The notes: generated by a model from the letters alone, not told the origin. A DNA stretch of 64,000 bases from Variovorax sp. Root318D1 (GCF_001424835.1 NZ_LMCQ01000005.1:62001-126000), one strand, 5' to 3'; counted from the stretch's first letter, positions 27,205-36,571 are shown. Made by a program: numbers and translations.

Positions 27205-28611
27205 ATGAGCCAGGAACTCGATCCGCGCACGCGCCGCATGCTCGAGGCGCCCATCGTGCCCACGCTGCTGCGCCTGGCCGCGCCCAATGTGCTCGTGATG
27301 CTGGCGCAGGCCTCCGTCGGGCTCATCGAAACCTATTTCGTGGGCAAGCTGGGCACGAATGCGCTGGCGGGCATGGCGCTGGTGTTCCCCATCGTCATGC
27401 TGATGCAGATGATGTCGAGCGGCGCGATGGGCGGCGGCATCGCCTCGTCGATTGCCCGTGCACTGGGTGCGCGCCGCCGCGATGATGCCGATGCGCTGGT
27501 CTGGCACGCGGTGGTCATCGCGCTCGGATTCGGCCTGTGCTTTTCGCTCGCGCTGCTGCTCGGCGGGCGCTGGCTGTACGGCGTCATGGGCGGCACGGGC
27601 GCCGCATTGGACGCGGCGCTGACCTATTCGAACTGGGTGTTCGCGGGCGCCGTGCTGGTGTGGCTCTTCAACTCGCTCGCGGCCGTCATCCGCGGCACCG
27701 GCAACATGTCGGTGCCGGCGAATGTTTCGGTGGTCGGGGTGCTGTTCCTCATTCCCGCATCGCCGCTCCTGATCTTCGGCTGGGGCCCGCTGCCCGGCAT
27801 GGGCATCGCGGGCGGCGCGATGGCGCTGCTGCTGTACTACCTGCTGGGCTCGGTGGCGCTCATCGTCTACCTGCGGTCGCCGCGCAGCCTGCTGCGACCC
27901 ACGCTTGCCGCAATGAAGCTGCGCTGGCCGCTGTTCCGCGAGATCCTGCGCGTCGGCCTCGTGGCCGCGGTCGCAACCGTGGCCACCAATCTGTCGATCG
28001 GCACCGCCACTGCATTGACCGGCCATTTCGGTCCCGGCGCACTGGCCGGCTATGGTACCGCGTCGCGGCTCGAGTACCTGCTGGTGCCGCTGGTGTTCGG
28101 CCTGGGTGCGCCGCTGGTCGCCATGGTCGGTACCTGCATGGGCGCCGGCCAGCGGGAACGCGCGCTGCGCGCCACCTGGGCCGGTGCGGCCATTGCCTTT
28201 GTGCTCACTGAAAGCATTGGCCTGGCGGCGGCGCTGTTTCCGCGGCCCTGGCTGCTGCTGTTCGGCAATGACCCCGCCATGCTCGAAACCGGCACGCACT
28301 ACCTGCGGCTGGTGGGGCCGCTCTATGGCTTCTTCGGTGTCGGATTGGTTCTGTATTTCGCCTCGCAGGGGGCAGGGCGCCTGCTGTGGCCGGTGCTGGG
28401 CAACATCACACGCCTTTCCGTGGCGGGCATCGGCGGCTGGCTCGCTTTCCAATGGGGCGGCGGGCTGACCGGCGTCTTTGCGGCGCAGGGCGTGGCGCTG
28501 GTGCTGTACGGCACGGTCATCGCTTCGGCCATTGCGGGCGGCGCATGGTTTGGCCGCGTGGGCTGGCCGCGCACGACCACCGGGCTGCTGCGGCGGGTGG
28601 CGCAAGCCTGA
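27205..28611 (+). CDS. MATE family efflux transporter
   Basis: A 468-aa multidrug and toxin extrusion protein with twelve helices in two related halves. The N-terminal P-T-L-L-R-L-A-A-P-N-V-L and V-G-K-L-G-T-N-A-L-A-G segments are typical. ATG 27205 is supported by GGAGG 9 bases upstream. It follows the MFS gene by 35 bases and may belong to the same transcript, putting two pumps under the MarR regulator. Confidence 0.9.
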   Translation: MSQELDPRTRRMLEAPIVPTLLRLAAPNVLVMLAQASVGLIETYFVGKLGTNALAGMALVFPIVMLMQMMSSGAMGGGIASSIARALGARRRDDADALVWHAVVIALGFGLCFSLALLLGGRWLYGVMGGTGAALDAALTYSNWVFAGAVLVWLFNSLAAVIRGTGNMSVPANVSVVGVLFLIPASPLLIFGWGPLPGMGIAGGAMALLLYYLLGSVALIVYLRSPRSLLRPTLAAMKLRWPLFREILRVGLVAAVATVATNLSIGTATALTGHFGPGALAGYGTASRLEYLLVPLVFGLGAPLVAMVGTCMGAGQRERALRATWAGAAIAFVLTESIGLAAALFPRPWLLLFGNDPAMLETGTHYLRLVGPLYGFFGVGLVLYFASQGAGRLLWPVLGNITRLSVAGIGGWLAFQWGGGLTGVFAAQGVALVLYGTVIASAIAGGAWFGRVGWPRTTTGLLRRVAQA

Positions 28612-28647
28612 GCGGGCACAAAGCCTGCCGGCAATTCGCCCGCCTAT

Positions 28648-28667
28648 GCGGTGGCATTTGCCGCCGC
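28648..28667. other. Hairpin between convergent genes
   Basis: GCGGTGGC, ATTT loop, GCCGCCGC: eight-base arms with one G-T pair, lying between the MATE stop and the convergent small-protein stop. No T-run. Possibly a weak bidirectional terminator. Confidence 0.35.
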
Positions 28668-28695
28668 ACAGGCCCGAACCTCGCGCTGCGGCGAA

Positions 28696-29019
28696 TCAGT
28701 ACCGGTAAGGATTCTCGGGCCGGCGGTCGTAACGGTTGGGCACGCCGTCCCCGTCATAGTCCCTGCGGCCGTGGCGGCGCTCTTCCCACCGGCGATGCCG
28801 ATGCTCGTAGCGGTCATGGTCGCTGTAGCGCGGTCCGTAGTAGTGGTGCGGCGGAGGCGGCGCCACGTAGTAGTGATGGCGCGGCGGCGGCGGCGGCGCA
28901 GGCACCACATACACCTGGGTCTGGATGAAGCGGCCGCCGGCCTGTGCCTGCGCCGGTGCGCTGAGGGCTGCCAGCGAGAGCAGGGCCGCGGCGCCAAATG
29001 CGAGAGTGAGCTTTTTCAT
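28696..29019 (-). CDS. Small secreted His/Tyr/Pro-rich protein with D-x-D-G-D-G-V-P-N motif
   Basis: A 107-aa exported protein: signal peptide 1-26 (A-Q-A), then a tract of prolines and H-Y repeats (about 40-65), an Arg/His/Asp-rich region, and a C-terminal D-Y-D-G-D-G-V-P-N-R-Y-D like a thrombospondin type 3/EF-like calcium loop. Similar small proteins are common and uncharacterised in Burkholderiales. Function unknown; calcium or envelope association is a guess from composition. It stands alone, downstream of the class II aldolase. Confidence 0.6.
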   Translation of the reverse strand: MKKLTLAFGAAALLSLAALSAPAQAQAGGRFIQTQVYVVPAPPPPPRHHYYVAPPPPHHYYGPRYSDHDRYEHRHRRWEERRHGRRDYDGDGVPNRYDRRPENPYRY

Positions 29020-29177
29020 GGCAACTCCAATGGAGTGGTTGGAAGCCCTATCGTCGTGGCTCCATGTGAACGCTGTGTAAGGCTGGAGCGAAATCGGATA
29101 AAGAGCTGTAAGCCGCTGCGCGGCAGTTCCGCCATCGTAAGCGCCGCATTTCCGATGCGAAAGCAGCCGAACGGACG

Positions 29178-29918
29178 TCAGCCGTGTGGCGGGGGTGGCA
29201 GCATGCGCCGCAGCGCCTCGAAGAACAGGTCGGATTGCTCGCGCTCGCCCTGGATCTGCGCCGCGGCATGCGCCGCCAGCTTCGCATCGACCGGGATCAG
29301 TGGCCGCCCGGTCGATTGCGCGATCACCTGGTGCAGGCTGGCGCGTTCCAGATAGTAGAGATCGTCGTAGGCATGTGCAATGGTGGCGCCCGCCACGATC
29401 ACGCCATGGTTGGCCAGGAACGCCACGTCCTTGCCTTCCATGGCATGCGCGATGCGCTCGCCCTCTGCGTCGTCGAGTGCCAGGCCGTTGTAGACCGCAT
29501 CGATCGCGATGCGGTTCATGTAGCGCATTGCGTTCTGGCTCAGCGTGGGATCGAGCGCGCGATCGGCCGTGAGCGTGAGCGCGGTGGCGTAGGGCATGTG
29601 GCAGTGCAGCACGACCGCGTGGCCGGTCAGCCGATGCACCGCGCCATGGATGAACAGCGCGGTCGGCTCCACCCGGTGGCGGCCGGCAAGCACTTCGCCG
29701 TGCACGTCGATGAGCACGATGTCGTCGGGACCGATTTCGCTCCAGTGCAGGCCGCGCGGGTTGATCAGGTAGCGGTCTTGCGCGCCGGGCAGCATCACGC
29801 TGAAGTGATTGCAGACGCCCTCCGAGAGGCCATGGTGGGCGGCTGCGCGCAAGGCGAGCGAGAGGTCTTCGCGCAACTTGCGCACGGCGGGGCTGGCGTA
29901 GTCTGAATCTGCGGACAT
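29178..29918 (-). CDS. Class II aldolase/adducin family protein
   Basis: A 246-aa zinc-dependent aldolase-fold protein. Metal ligands are visible as H-C-H (His105, His107) and A-N-H-G (about 168), with G-N-H-F-S replaced by V-C-N-H-F-S near 35-40. The family includes fuculose-phosphate aldolases, but also decarboxylases and proteins of unknown role, so the reaction is not certain. It starts 60 bases after dgoA on the same strand and may cleave a sugar-derived intermediate of the same pathway. Confidence 0.8.
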   Translation of the reverse strand: MSADSDYASPAVRKLREDLSLALRAAAHHGLSEGVCNHFSVMLPGAQDRYLINPRGLHWSEIGPDDIVLIDVHGEVLAGRHRVEPTALFIHGAVHRLTGHAVVLHCHMPYATALTLTADRALDPTLSQNAMRYMNRIAIDAVYNGLALDDAEGERIAHAMEGKDVAFLANHGVIVAGATIAHAYDDLYYLERASLHQVIAQSTGRPLIPVDAKLAAHAAAQIQGEREQSDLFFEALRRMLPPPPHG

Positions 29919-29978
29919 CGACGGGGCCTCGTGGATGTTGGGTGAAGAAGAAAACGACGAAAGAGGTGAAGCCTTTTT

Positions 29979-30620
29979 TCAGGCGTGGATTGCGCCCGTG
30001 CAGGCGGCGACGAATCTCTCGGCGTCGGCACGCACGTCCGACGCTTGCTTGCCGGGCTTGTAGAGCGCAGAGCCGATGCCGAAGCCGGCCGCGCCGGCCG
30101 CACGCCATTCGGCCATGTTGGTGGGTGTGATGCCGCCCACGGGCATCAGCGGCGTGCCGGCGGGCAGCACCGCGAGCAGGGCTTTCACCACGGCCGGCGA
30201 TGCCAGTTCAGCCGGGAACAGCTTGAGACCGGTCGCGCCCGCGGCCAGCGCGCCGAAGGCCTCGGTCGGCGTCATCACGCCGGGCAGGCAGACCATCCCG
30301 AGCCGCACCGCTTCGGCGACCACCTCGGCATTGAAATTGGGCGAAACGATCAACTCGCCGCCCGCCGAATGAACGTAGCGCACCTGCTGCACGTCGAGCA
30401 CCGTGCCGGCACCCACCAGGGCTTCGGGAAAGCGCGTGCGCATCAGCGCGATGCTGGCGTAGGGCTTGGGCGAATTGAGCGGCACTTCGAGCAGCCGGAA
30501 GCCGGACTCGACGATGGCGTCGCCCACGTCGGCGGCTTCGGCGGGCGTGAGCCCACGCAGGATGGCGACCAGCGGCAGCTCGCGCATCGCGGCTTCGAAT
30601 TTTTCTTGCGGAGTGGTCAT
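29979..30620 (-). CDS. dgoA: 2-dehydro-3-deoxy-6-phosphogalactonate aldolase
   Basis: Cleaves KDPGal to pyruvate and glyceraldehyde 3-phosphate (De Ley-Doudoroff route). The 213-aa product has the KDPG/KDPGal class I core: A-I-L-R-G-L-T-P (about 19-26), catalytic Glu in L-L-E-V-P-L-N-S-P, G-A-G-T-V, and Schiff-base Lys in L-K-L-F-P-A-E (about 125). The L-N-S-P segment separates it from Eda (T-L-R-T). ATG 30620 overlaps the dgoK stop (ATGA). Confidence 0.92.
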   Translation of the reverse strand: MTTPQEKFEAAMRELPLVAILRGLTPAEAADVGDAIVESGFRLLEVPLNSPKPYASIALMRTRFPEALVGAGTVLDVQQVRYVHSAGGELIVSPNFNAEVVAEAVRLGMVCLPGVMTPTEAFGALAAGATGLKLFPAELASPAVVKALLAVLPAGTPLMPVGGITPTNMAEWRAAGAAGFGIGSALYKPGKQASDVRADAERFVAACTGAIHA

Positions 30621-31525
30621 GAGGAGGTTCTGTCTGCGTCGAGAAAAACGGACAGCGCATGCAGCCCGGCCCAGGTGGCTTCGGCGCCCATCGTGCGCGT
30701 GGCGATGCCGGTGGCGTGCAGCGCCAGCGCGTAGCGTTGTGTCAGAGCCGGGGAGCCGATCAGCACCACTTCGCCGGAGGCATGCAGAGATTGCGTGCGC
30801 AGCTCTTCGCCGATCAGGAGGCCCGATAGATAACTGGCGAGTTCCTGCGTCGGCATGCGCTCGAACAGCGCCAGCGTGCGGGCGCCGAAAGCGTTGTGCA
30901 GCAGGCCCTGGCCGTTGTCGGAACGCGTGACGCCCTCCACGAAGGCCGCCTCGTCGAGCGGTGCGTTGGCATCGAGCGTGCGCGATAGGATCGAATGCTG
31001 GCTCAGCAGCGCATAGAACTCGCCCGTCATGAAGGTGCGAAAGCCCTTGACGCGGCCCTTCTTGACCGTGGCCCACTTGTTGTGCGTGCCCGGCAGCACG
31101 AAGACGCCTTCATCGACATCCATGAGCGCCATGGCGCCGAAGATCTGCACTTCTTCGCCGCGCATCACATCGGGAACGCCGGCGTGCTCATCCCTGAGGC
31201 CCGGCACGATGGAGATGCGCGCGCCCGGCAGCGCATCGATGTCGATGATCTGGCGGCCCACTTCGACGCGGCCAGCGGGGCAGGCGCAATAGGGCGCCTC
31301 GACCCAGCCCTGCTTGCTGCCGGCCATGCCGGAGATCAGGCAGCGCGTGCCCGCGGGCTGCATCCAGTCGGCGAACAGCGACTCGAACACCGCCGGAAAG
31401 CCGCCCGCCGGCACCTTGAGAATGCCGCGCGCATCGCTGCGCTCCTCGAGCACCTTGCCGCGGGCATCGAGCAGCGCGCCGCGCAGGGAGCTCGTGCCCC
31501 AGTCGACCGCCACCAATCTGCTCAT
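30617..31525 (-). CDS. dgoK: 2-dehydro-3-deoxygalactonokinase
   Basis: Phosphorylates 2-keto-3-deoxygalactonate at C6. The 302-aa product shows the family's N-terminal V-D-W-G-T-S-S-L-R-G (about 7-16), S-G-M-A-G-S, R-G-E-E-V-Q-I-F-G and L-P-G-T-H-N-K-W segments. It sits between the IlvD/Edd dehydratase (42 bases upstream) and dgoA (4-base overlap). This pair fixes the pathway as galactonate-like even though no DgoD-type dehydratase is present. Confidence 0.93.
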   Translation of the reverse strand: MSRLVAVDWGTSSLRGALLDARGKVLEERSDARGILKVPAGGFPAVFESLFADWMQPAGTRCLISGMAGSKQGWVEAPYCACPAGRVEVGRQIIDIDALPGARISIVPGLRDEHAGVPDVMRGEEVQIFGAMALMDVDEGVFVLPGTHNKWATVKKGRVKGFRTFMTGEFYALLSQHSILSRTLDANAPLDEAAFVEGVTRSDNGQGLLHNAFGARTLALFERMPTQELASYLSGLLIGEELRTQSLHASGEVVLIGSPALTQRYALALHATGIATRTMGAEATWAGLHALSVFLDADRTSS

Positions 31526-31567
31526 GTCAATGCGACTCCTTGGGGAAAGCCTGGGGTGTGCCCAGTG

Positions 31568-33304
31568 CTAGTGATTGTCCCTTGGAACGAAGGCACCGCG
31601 CCGGCCGCGCAAGAAAGCCAGGTCGGCGCCCTGGTCGGCCTGCAGCACCGTGTCGACATAGAGCTTCCAGTAGCCGGAATCGAGCGGCGCCTTGGGCGCA
31701 ACCCATTTCTCGAGACGGCGCGCCAGTTCTTCGTCGCTCACGTGCAGGTGCAGCTTGCGGTTGGGCACGTCGAGCTCGACGATGTCGCCATCCTGCACCA
31801 CCGCCAGCGGCCCACCGGCGGCGGCCTCGGGTGCTGTGTGCAGCACCACGGTGCCGTAGGCGGTGCCGCTCATGCGGGCGTCGCTGATGCGCACCATATC
31901 GGTGATGCCCTTGCGCAGCACCTTGGGGGGCAGCGGCATGTTGCCCGACTCGGACATGCCAGGGTAGCCGCGCGGGCCGCAGTTCTTTAGCACCATGATG
32001 CAATGCTCGTCGATGTCGAGGTTCTCGTCATCGATGCGTTGGTGCAAGTCGTCGGCGTTTTCGAACACCACCGCGCGGCCCTTGTGCACCAGCAGTTCCG
32101 GCGTGGCGGCGCTGGGCTTGATGATGGCGCCGTTGGGCGCGAGGTTGCCGCGCAGCACGCAGATGCCGGCGTTTTCCTTGAACGGCTCGGCCAGCGGACG
32201 GATCACCTGCGGGTTGTAGTTCTCGGTGTCTTTCACGTTGTCCCACAGCGTCTGGCCGTTGGCCGTGATGACGTCCTTGTGCAGGTACTCCGCGATCTCC
32301 TTGATGACCACCGGCAGCCCGCCCGCGTAGCAGAAGTCTTCCATCAGGAAGCGGCCCGAGGGCTGCAGGTCGACCAGGCAAGGCAGTTCGGAGGCGAGCC
32401 GGTCGAAGTCGTCCAGCTTGAGGTCGACGCCAATGCGGCCCGCAATGGCCAGCAGGTGGATGACCAGGTTGGTGGAGCCGCCGATGGCCGCGTTCACTTT
32501 GATCGCGTTCTCGATCGCCTCGCGCGTGAGGATCTTCGACATGTGCAAATCTTCATGCACCATGTCGACGATGCGGCGCCCGGCCATGCGCGCCAGCACG
32601 TTGCGACGCCCATCCACAGCCGGGTAGGCCGCATTGCCGGGCAGGCCGATGCCCAGCGACTCGACCATGCAGGCCATGGTGCTCGCGGTGCCCATCGTCA
32701 TGCAGTGGCCGTGACTGCGGTGCATGCAGCTTTCGGCCTCGAAGAAATCTTGCAGCTTGAGCGTGCCGGCACGCACCTGCTCGCTCATCTGCCACACGCC
32801 GGTGCCGGAGCCCAGTTCCTGGCCGCGCCATTTGCCCGAGAGCATGGGGCCGCCGGAGACGCCGATGGTCGGCAGGTCGACGCTGGCTGCTCCCATCATG
32901 AGCGCGGGCGTGGTCTTGTCGCAGCCCATGAGCAGCACCACGCCGTCGAGCGGATTGCCGCGAATGCTTTCTTCCACGTCCATGCTCGCGAGGTTGCGAT
33001 ACAGCATGGCGGTGGGGCGCAGCAGCGTTTCGCCGAGCGACATCACCGGGAACTCGAGCGGGAAGCCGCCGGCTTCGTACACGCCGATCTTGACCTGCTC
33101 GGCCAGTGTGCGGAAGTGCGAGTTGCAGGGCGTGAGTTCGCTGAAGGTGTTGCAAATGCCGATGACCGGGCGGCCGTCGAACTGGTCGTGCGGTACGCCC
33201 TTGCCCTTGACCCAGCTTCGGTAGATGAAACCGTCTCGGTCATTGCGGCCGAACCATTGCTGGCTGCGCAGTTCGCTGGCTTTTTTCTTGGGGGAAGTGC
33301 TCAT
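31568..33304 (-). CDS. IlvD/Edd-family sugar-acid dehydratase
   Basis: A 578-aa Fe-S dehydratase. It has cysteines in C-N-T-F-S-E-L-T-P-C-N (about 51-60) and L-M-G-C-D-K-T-T-P-A (about 124), and the substrate loop S-D-A-R-M-S-G-T-A-Y-G-T. This branch includes L-arabonate, D-xylonate, D-fuconate and D-gluconate/galactonate dehydratases rather than IlvD. With dgoK and dgoA next, D-galactonate (or D-fuconate) is the likely substrate. ATG 33304 has no overlap with the GntR gene. Transcribed from the divergent promoter at about 33377-33400. Confidence 0.88.
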   Translation of the reverse strand: MSTSPKKKASELRSQQWFGRNDRDGFIYRSWVKGKGVPHDQFDGRPVIGICNTFSELTPCNSHFRTLAEQVKIGVYEAGGFPLEFPVMSLGETLLRPTAMLYRNLASMDVEESIRGNPLDGVVLLMGCDKTTPALMMGAASVDLPTIGVSGGPMLSGKWRGQELGSGTGVWQMSEQVRAGTLKLQDFFEAESCMHRSHGHCMTMGTASTMACMVESLGIGLPGNAAYPAVDGRRNVLARMAGRRIVDMVHEDLHMSKILTREAIENAIKVNAAIGGSTNLVIHLLAIAGRIGVDLKLDDFDRLASELPCLVDLQPSGRFLMEDFCYAGGLPVVIKEIAEYLHKDVITANGQTLWDNVKDTENYNPQVIRPLAEPFKENAGICVLRGNLAPNGAIIKPSAATPELLVHKGRAVVFENADDLHQRIDDENLDIDEHCIMVLKNCGPRGYPGMSESGNMPLPPKVLRKGITDMVRISDARMSGTAYGTVVLHTAPEAAAGGPLAVVQDGDIVELDVPNRKLHLHVSDEELARRLEKWVAPKAPLDSGYWKLYVDTVLQADQGADLAFLRGRRGAFVPRDNH

Positions 33305-33376
33305 CGGTTGTCTCCGTTTACGACCGCTTACGACTCCAAACCTCAGGGTTTGTCCTGCCAATCGGTCATTTCAATC

Positions 33377-33386
33377 ATCATATGAT
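33377..33386. promoter_or_regulatory. Symmetric operator/-10 region between sugar-acid operon and GntR gene
   Basis: ATCATATGAT is a perfect 10-bp palindrome. It supplies a TATGAT (5 of 6 to consensus -10) on each strand, so one element can serve both divergent promoters. For the minus strand a CCGACA at a spacing of 18 bases is a fair -35. Two direct copies of TTACGAC, ten bases apart (33318-33334), lie nearer the dehydratase. Regulator binding here is inferred. Confidence 0.5.
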
Positions 33387-33454
33387 AAGTGCGAAGTACA
33401 TGTCGGACCCTTAGTGTTTTCGAGCGTCGGCATATCAAATTTCACATCACGCAC

Positions 33455-34198
33455 ATGATCAAGAACATCCACGGTCGCACGCTCGAGCTTCTCGGCGAAG
33501 CTGTCGTGGCCGGCCGTTATGCAATTGGTGCGTCGATCCCGGCCGAACCCATTCTGGGCGAGGAACTGGGCGTGAGCCGAACCGTGGTGCGGGAGGCGAT
33601 CAAGTCGCTCGCCGCCAAGGGCCTCATCGTGACTGGGCCGAAGGTGGGCACACGGGTGCTGCCGCAGGACAAGTGGAACTGGTTCGACCCCGACGTCATC
33701 ACCTGGCAGTCGCGCGCCGGGCTCACGCCCGAGTTCCTGCGCGACCTGCAGGACCTGCGGCGTGTGGTCGAGCCGGCCGCCGTGCGACTCGCGGCCGAGC
33801 GCGCGAGCCCGGAGGACATCCAGGAGATCGAGCGCGCCTACGCCGGCATGAAAGAGGCCGTGGAAAACGGCGGCGACTACGTCACTTTCGACCTGCGCTT
33901 TCACACCGGCTTACTGAGCGCCGCGCGCAACCGCATGCTGGCTCAGATGAGCAAGGCGCTCAATGCGCTGCTGCGCACCAGCTTCGAGATTTCGACCACC
34001 AAGCCCGACGGTCCGGCGCTCTCGCTGCCGATGCACCGCGCGGTGCTCGATGCGGTGATTGCGCACGATCCGGCCAAGGCCGAGCGCGCGATCATCCGCC
34101 TCATCGACGGCGCGCGCCAGGACATCGAGGACGTGCTCGGTTCGCGCAGGCGGCTGCCGCGGCTCAGCCGCCCGCCGCCCCGGCTCAAGGCGCATTAG
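33455..34198 (+). CDS. GntR/FadR-family regulator (DgoR-like)
   Basis: A 247-aa regulator: N-terminal winged helix with E-L-G-V-S-R-T-V-V-R-E-A-I-K-S-L (about 37-52) and the wing G-P-K-V-G-T-R-V, then an all-helical FCD ligand domain (about 85-225) with metal-site residues D-x-x-x-H (D-L-R-F-H-T-G-L) and a further His near 190. ATG 33455 starts the conserved region. Divergent from the galactonate-type operon and directly upstream of the sugar ABC operon, so it probably controls both in response to a sugar acid. Confidence 0.88.
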   Translation: MIKNIHGRTLELLGEAVVAGRYAIGASIPAEPILGEELGVSRTVVREAIKSLAAKGLIVTGPKVGTRVLPQDKWNWFDPDVITWQSRAGLTPEFLRDLQDLRRVVEPAAVRLAAERASPEDIQEIERAYAGMKEAVENGGDYVTFDLRFHTGLLSAARNRMLAQMSKALNALLRTSFEISTTKPDGPALSLPMHRAVLDAVIAHDPAKAERAIIRLIDGARQDIEDVLGSRRRLPRLSRPPPRLKAH

Positions 34199-34273
34199 CC
34201 TTCCTGGCAGGTTGCAAGAGGTTTTTCACCACGCTCGTGTTTCGAGCATTTCCACCGAAGAAGAGGAGACACC

Positions 34274-35659
34274 ATGAAAGTCGTCAAATCGCTGATAGCG
34301 CCGACGCTATTTGCGCTGGGGTTGTTGGCCGCGGCAGGCCCCGCCGCCGCGCAGGAAAAGCTCACCGTCTGGTGGGTGAAGGGCTTCTACAAGGCGGAGG
34401 ACGATGCGCTGTTCGCCGCCATCAAGAAGTTCGAGGACAAGAACAAGAACGTGAAGATCGAACTGTCGCAGTACCCGATCCAGGACATGATCCCCAAGAC
34501 TGTGTCCGCACTCGACTCGGGCAGCCCGCCCGACGTGGCGTACGCCGACGTGTACGACTTCCAGGTCACGGGCAAGTGGGCCTACGACGGCAAGCTCGAA
34601 GACCTCAGCAGCGTGCTCGCGCCCATGAAGGACCGCTTCGCGCCCAACACGCTGGAGACCACGTACCTGCACAACGAGCAGACCAAGACCAAGGCGTACT
34701 ACGCCTTCCCGATCAAGCAGCAGACGATGCACGTCGAGTACTGGCTCGACATGCTGACCGAAGCCGGCCTCAAGGAAACCGACATTCCCACCACCTGGAA
34801 GGACTACTGGACCTTCTGGTGCGAAAAGGCGCAAACCGCCAGCCGCCAGAAAAGCGGCAAGCGCACCTTCGGCATCGGCATGCCCATGGGCGTGGATTCG
34901 AGCGACTCGTTCTATTCGTTCCTGACCTTCATGGATGCGTACAACGTCAAGCTGGTGGACGACAACGGCAAGTTGCTGGTCGACGACCCGAAGGTCCGCA
35001 CTGGCCTGATCGGCGCTCTGACCGACTACACCTCGCCCTACACCAAGGGCTGCACGCCGCCGTCGGCGACCAGCTGGAAAGACCCGGACAACAACGTCGC
35101 GTTCCACAACAAGACGACGTTGATGACGCACAACGCGACCATCTCCATTGCCGCCAAGTGGCTCGACGACTCGAACAACGCGACGCTCACGCCCGAGCAG
35201 CGCGAGGAAGCGCGCAAGAACTACACGGAGCGCATCCGCACGGCGGGCTTTCCGAGCAAGCCGGATGGCAGCAAGATGGTCTACCGCAGCGCGGTGAAGA
35301 CCGGCGTGGTGTTCAAGGACTCCAAGAACAAGGCTCGTGCCAAGGAGTTCGTTGCCTTCCTGCTGCAGGAAGAAAACCTGACGCCGTACGTCGAGGGTTC
35401 GCTGGGCCGCTGGTTCCCGGTCACCAAGGCCGCGCAGCAGCGTGACTTCTGGAAGGCCGATCCGCATCGCCTCTCGGTCTTCAACCAGTACGCCGCCGGC
35501 ACCGTGACCTTCGAGTTCACCAAGAACTACAAGTTCACCGTGCTCAACAACGAGAACGTCTGGGCCAAGGCCATGAGCCGCGTGGTCACCGACAAGGTGC
35601 CGGTGGACAAGGCGGTCGACGAGATGATCGCTCGCATCAAGACGGTCGCGGCGCAGTAA
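34274..35659 (+). CDS. CUT1 carbohydrate ABC transporter substrate-binding protein
   Basis: Periplasmic sugar-binding protein, 461 aa, signal peptide 1-26 (A-A-A-Q). The N-terminal L-T-V-W-W-V-K-G-F and family-1 solute-binding segments are clear. AGAGGAG lies 7 bases ahead of ATG 34274. First of four genes (binding protein, two permeases, ATPase). Substrate unknown; the neighbouring galactonate-type catabolism suggests a galactose-like sugar, glycoside or sugar acid. Confidence 0.9.
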   Translation: MKVVKSLIAPTLFALGLLAAAGPAAAQEKLTVWWVKGFYKAEDDALFAAIKKFEDKNKNVKIELSQYPIQDMIPKTVSALDSGSPPDVAYADVYDFQVTGKWAYDGKLEDLSSVLAPMKDRFAPNTLETTYLHNEQTKTKAYYAFPIKQQTMHVEYWLDMLTEAGLKETDIPTTWKDYWTFWCEKAQTASRQKSGKRTFGIGMPMGVDSSDSFYSFLTFMDAYNVKLVDDNGKLLVDDPKVRTGLIGALTDYTSPYTKGCTPPSATSWKDPDNNVAFHNKTTLMTHNATISIAAKWLDDSNNATLTPEQREEARKNYTERIRTAGFPSKPDGSKMVYRSAVKTGVVFKDSKNKARAKEFVAFLLQEENLTPYVEGSLGRWFPVTKAAQQRDFWKADPHRLSVFNQYAAGTVTFEFTKNYKFTVLNNENVWAKAMSRVVTDKVPVDKAVDEMIARIKTVAAQ

Positions 35660-35695
35660 GCCGCATTCGGAAACACCTTCACCGGGCTGACTCGC

Positions 35696-36571
35696 ATGAG
35701 CTCCACTGCCACCGCCGCGCCATCCCTGGCGCCTGTTGTTAATCTTGGGGCGCGGCACGCGCGCTGGCAGTTCTGGGGCGCGGTCATGGTCGTGCCCTAC
35801 CTGCTGGTGTTCGTGGTGTTCGTGCTCTATCCGGTGGGGTACGGGCTGTGGCTCGCGCGCCATCCGCAAAGCTACGTCAAGCTGGTTGAAGACCCGATCT
35901 TCTTCCGCTCGGTGATCAACACGGCCATCTTCCTGGTCGTGGCGATCAACATCAAGATGCTCGTGGCCCTTGTGCTCTCGGGTTTCTTCGTGACATCGCG
36001 ATGGTGGATCAAGATCGTCTCGGCGATCTTCATCCTGCCTTGGGCGATGCCGTCGATTCCCACCATTTTGTCGATCCGCTTCATGCTCAACCCCGAGTGG
36101 GGCGTGATCAACAGCACCATCTTCCGCCTCACCGGCGCGGATGGTCCCAATTGGCTCAACGATCCTTCGCTGGCACTGTCCTTGGCGATGGTCGTGCACA
36201 TATGGAAGTCGCTGCCGTTCTGGACGCTGATCCTGGTGGCGGGGCGGCTGGCCATTCCGACCGAGCAGTATGAAGCTGCGTCCGTCGACGGCGCCTCGTC
36301 GTGGCAGAAGTTCCGCTTCGTGAGCTGGCCCGCACTGAAGACGCTCTACGTCACGTCGCTCATTCTTTCGATGATCTGGACGCTGGGCGATTTCAACAGC
36401 GTCTACCTGCTGACCGGCGGCGGACCTGCCGACCTGACGCACGTGCTCGCAACGCTGGGCATCCGTTATCTGCGGCTGGACCAGGTCGACTTGTCGATGG
36501 CATCGATCGTGGTGGCATTGCCCCTCGTGCTGCCGCTTGTCTACTTCATGATGAAAAGGCTCTCGAAATGA
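35696..36571 (+). CDS. Sugar ABC transporter permease (first)
   Basis: A 291-aa MalF/UgpA-type inner-membrane permease with six helices. The coupling loop E-Q-Y-E-A-A-S-V-D-G-A (about 188-198) matches the E-A-A-x-x-D-G-A consensus. Its stop overlaps the second permease start (ATGA), so expression is coupled. Confidence 0.9.
   Translation: MSSTATAAPSLAPVVNLGARHARWQFWGAVMVVPYLLVFVVFVLYPVGYGLWLARHPQSYVKLVEDPIFFRSVINTAIFLVVAINIKMLVALVLSGFFVTSRWWIKIVSAIFILPWAMPSIPTILSIRFMLNPEWGVINSTIFRLTGADGPNWLNDPSLALSLAMVVHIWKSLPFWTLILVAGRLAIPTEQYEAASVDGASSWQKFRFVSWPALKTLYVTSLILSMIWTLGDFNSVYLLTGGGPADLTHVLATLGIRYLRLDQVDLSMASIVVALPLVLPLVYFMMKRLSK

Noticed and set aside
27061..28605. 514-aa antisense open frame across the MATE gene
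   Set aside because: Gln/His/Arg-rich shadow of a clear membrane-protein gene.
34307..36442. 711-aa antisense open frame across the sugar binding protein and permease genes
   Set aside because: His/Arg/Val-rich shadow translation of two well-supported genes on the other strand.
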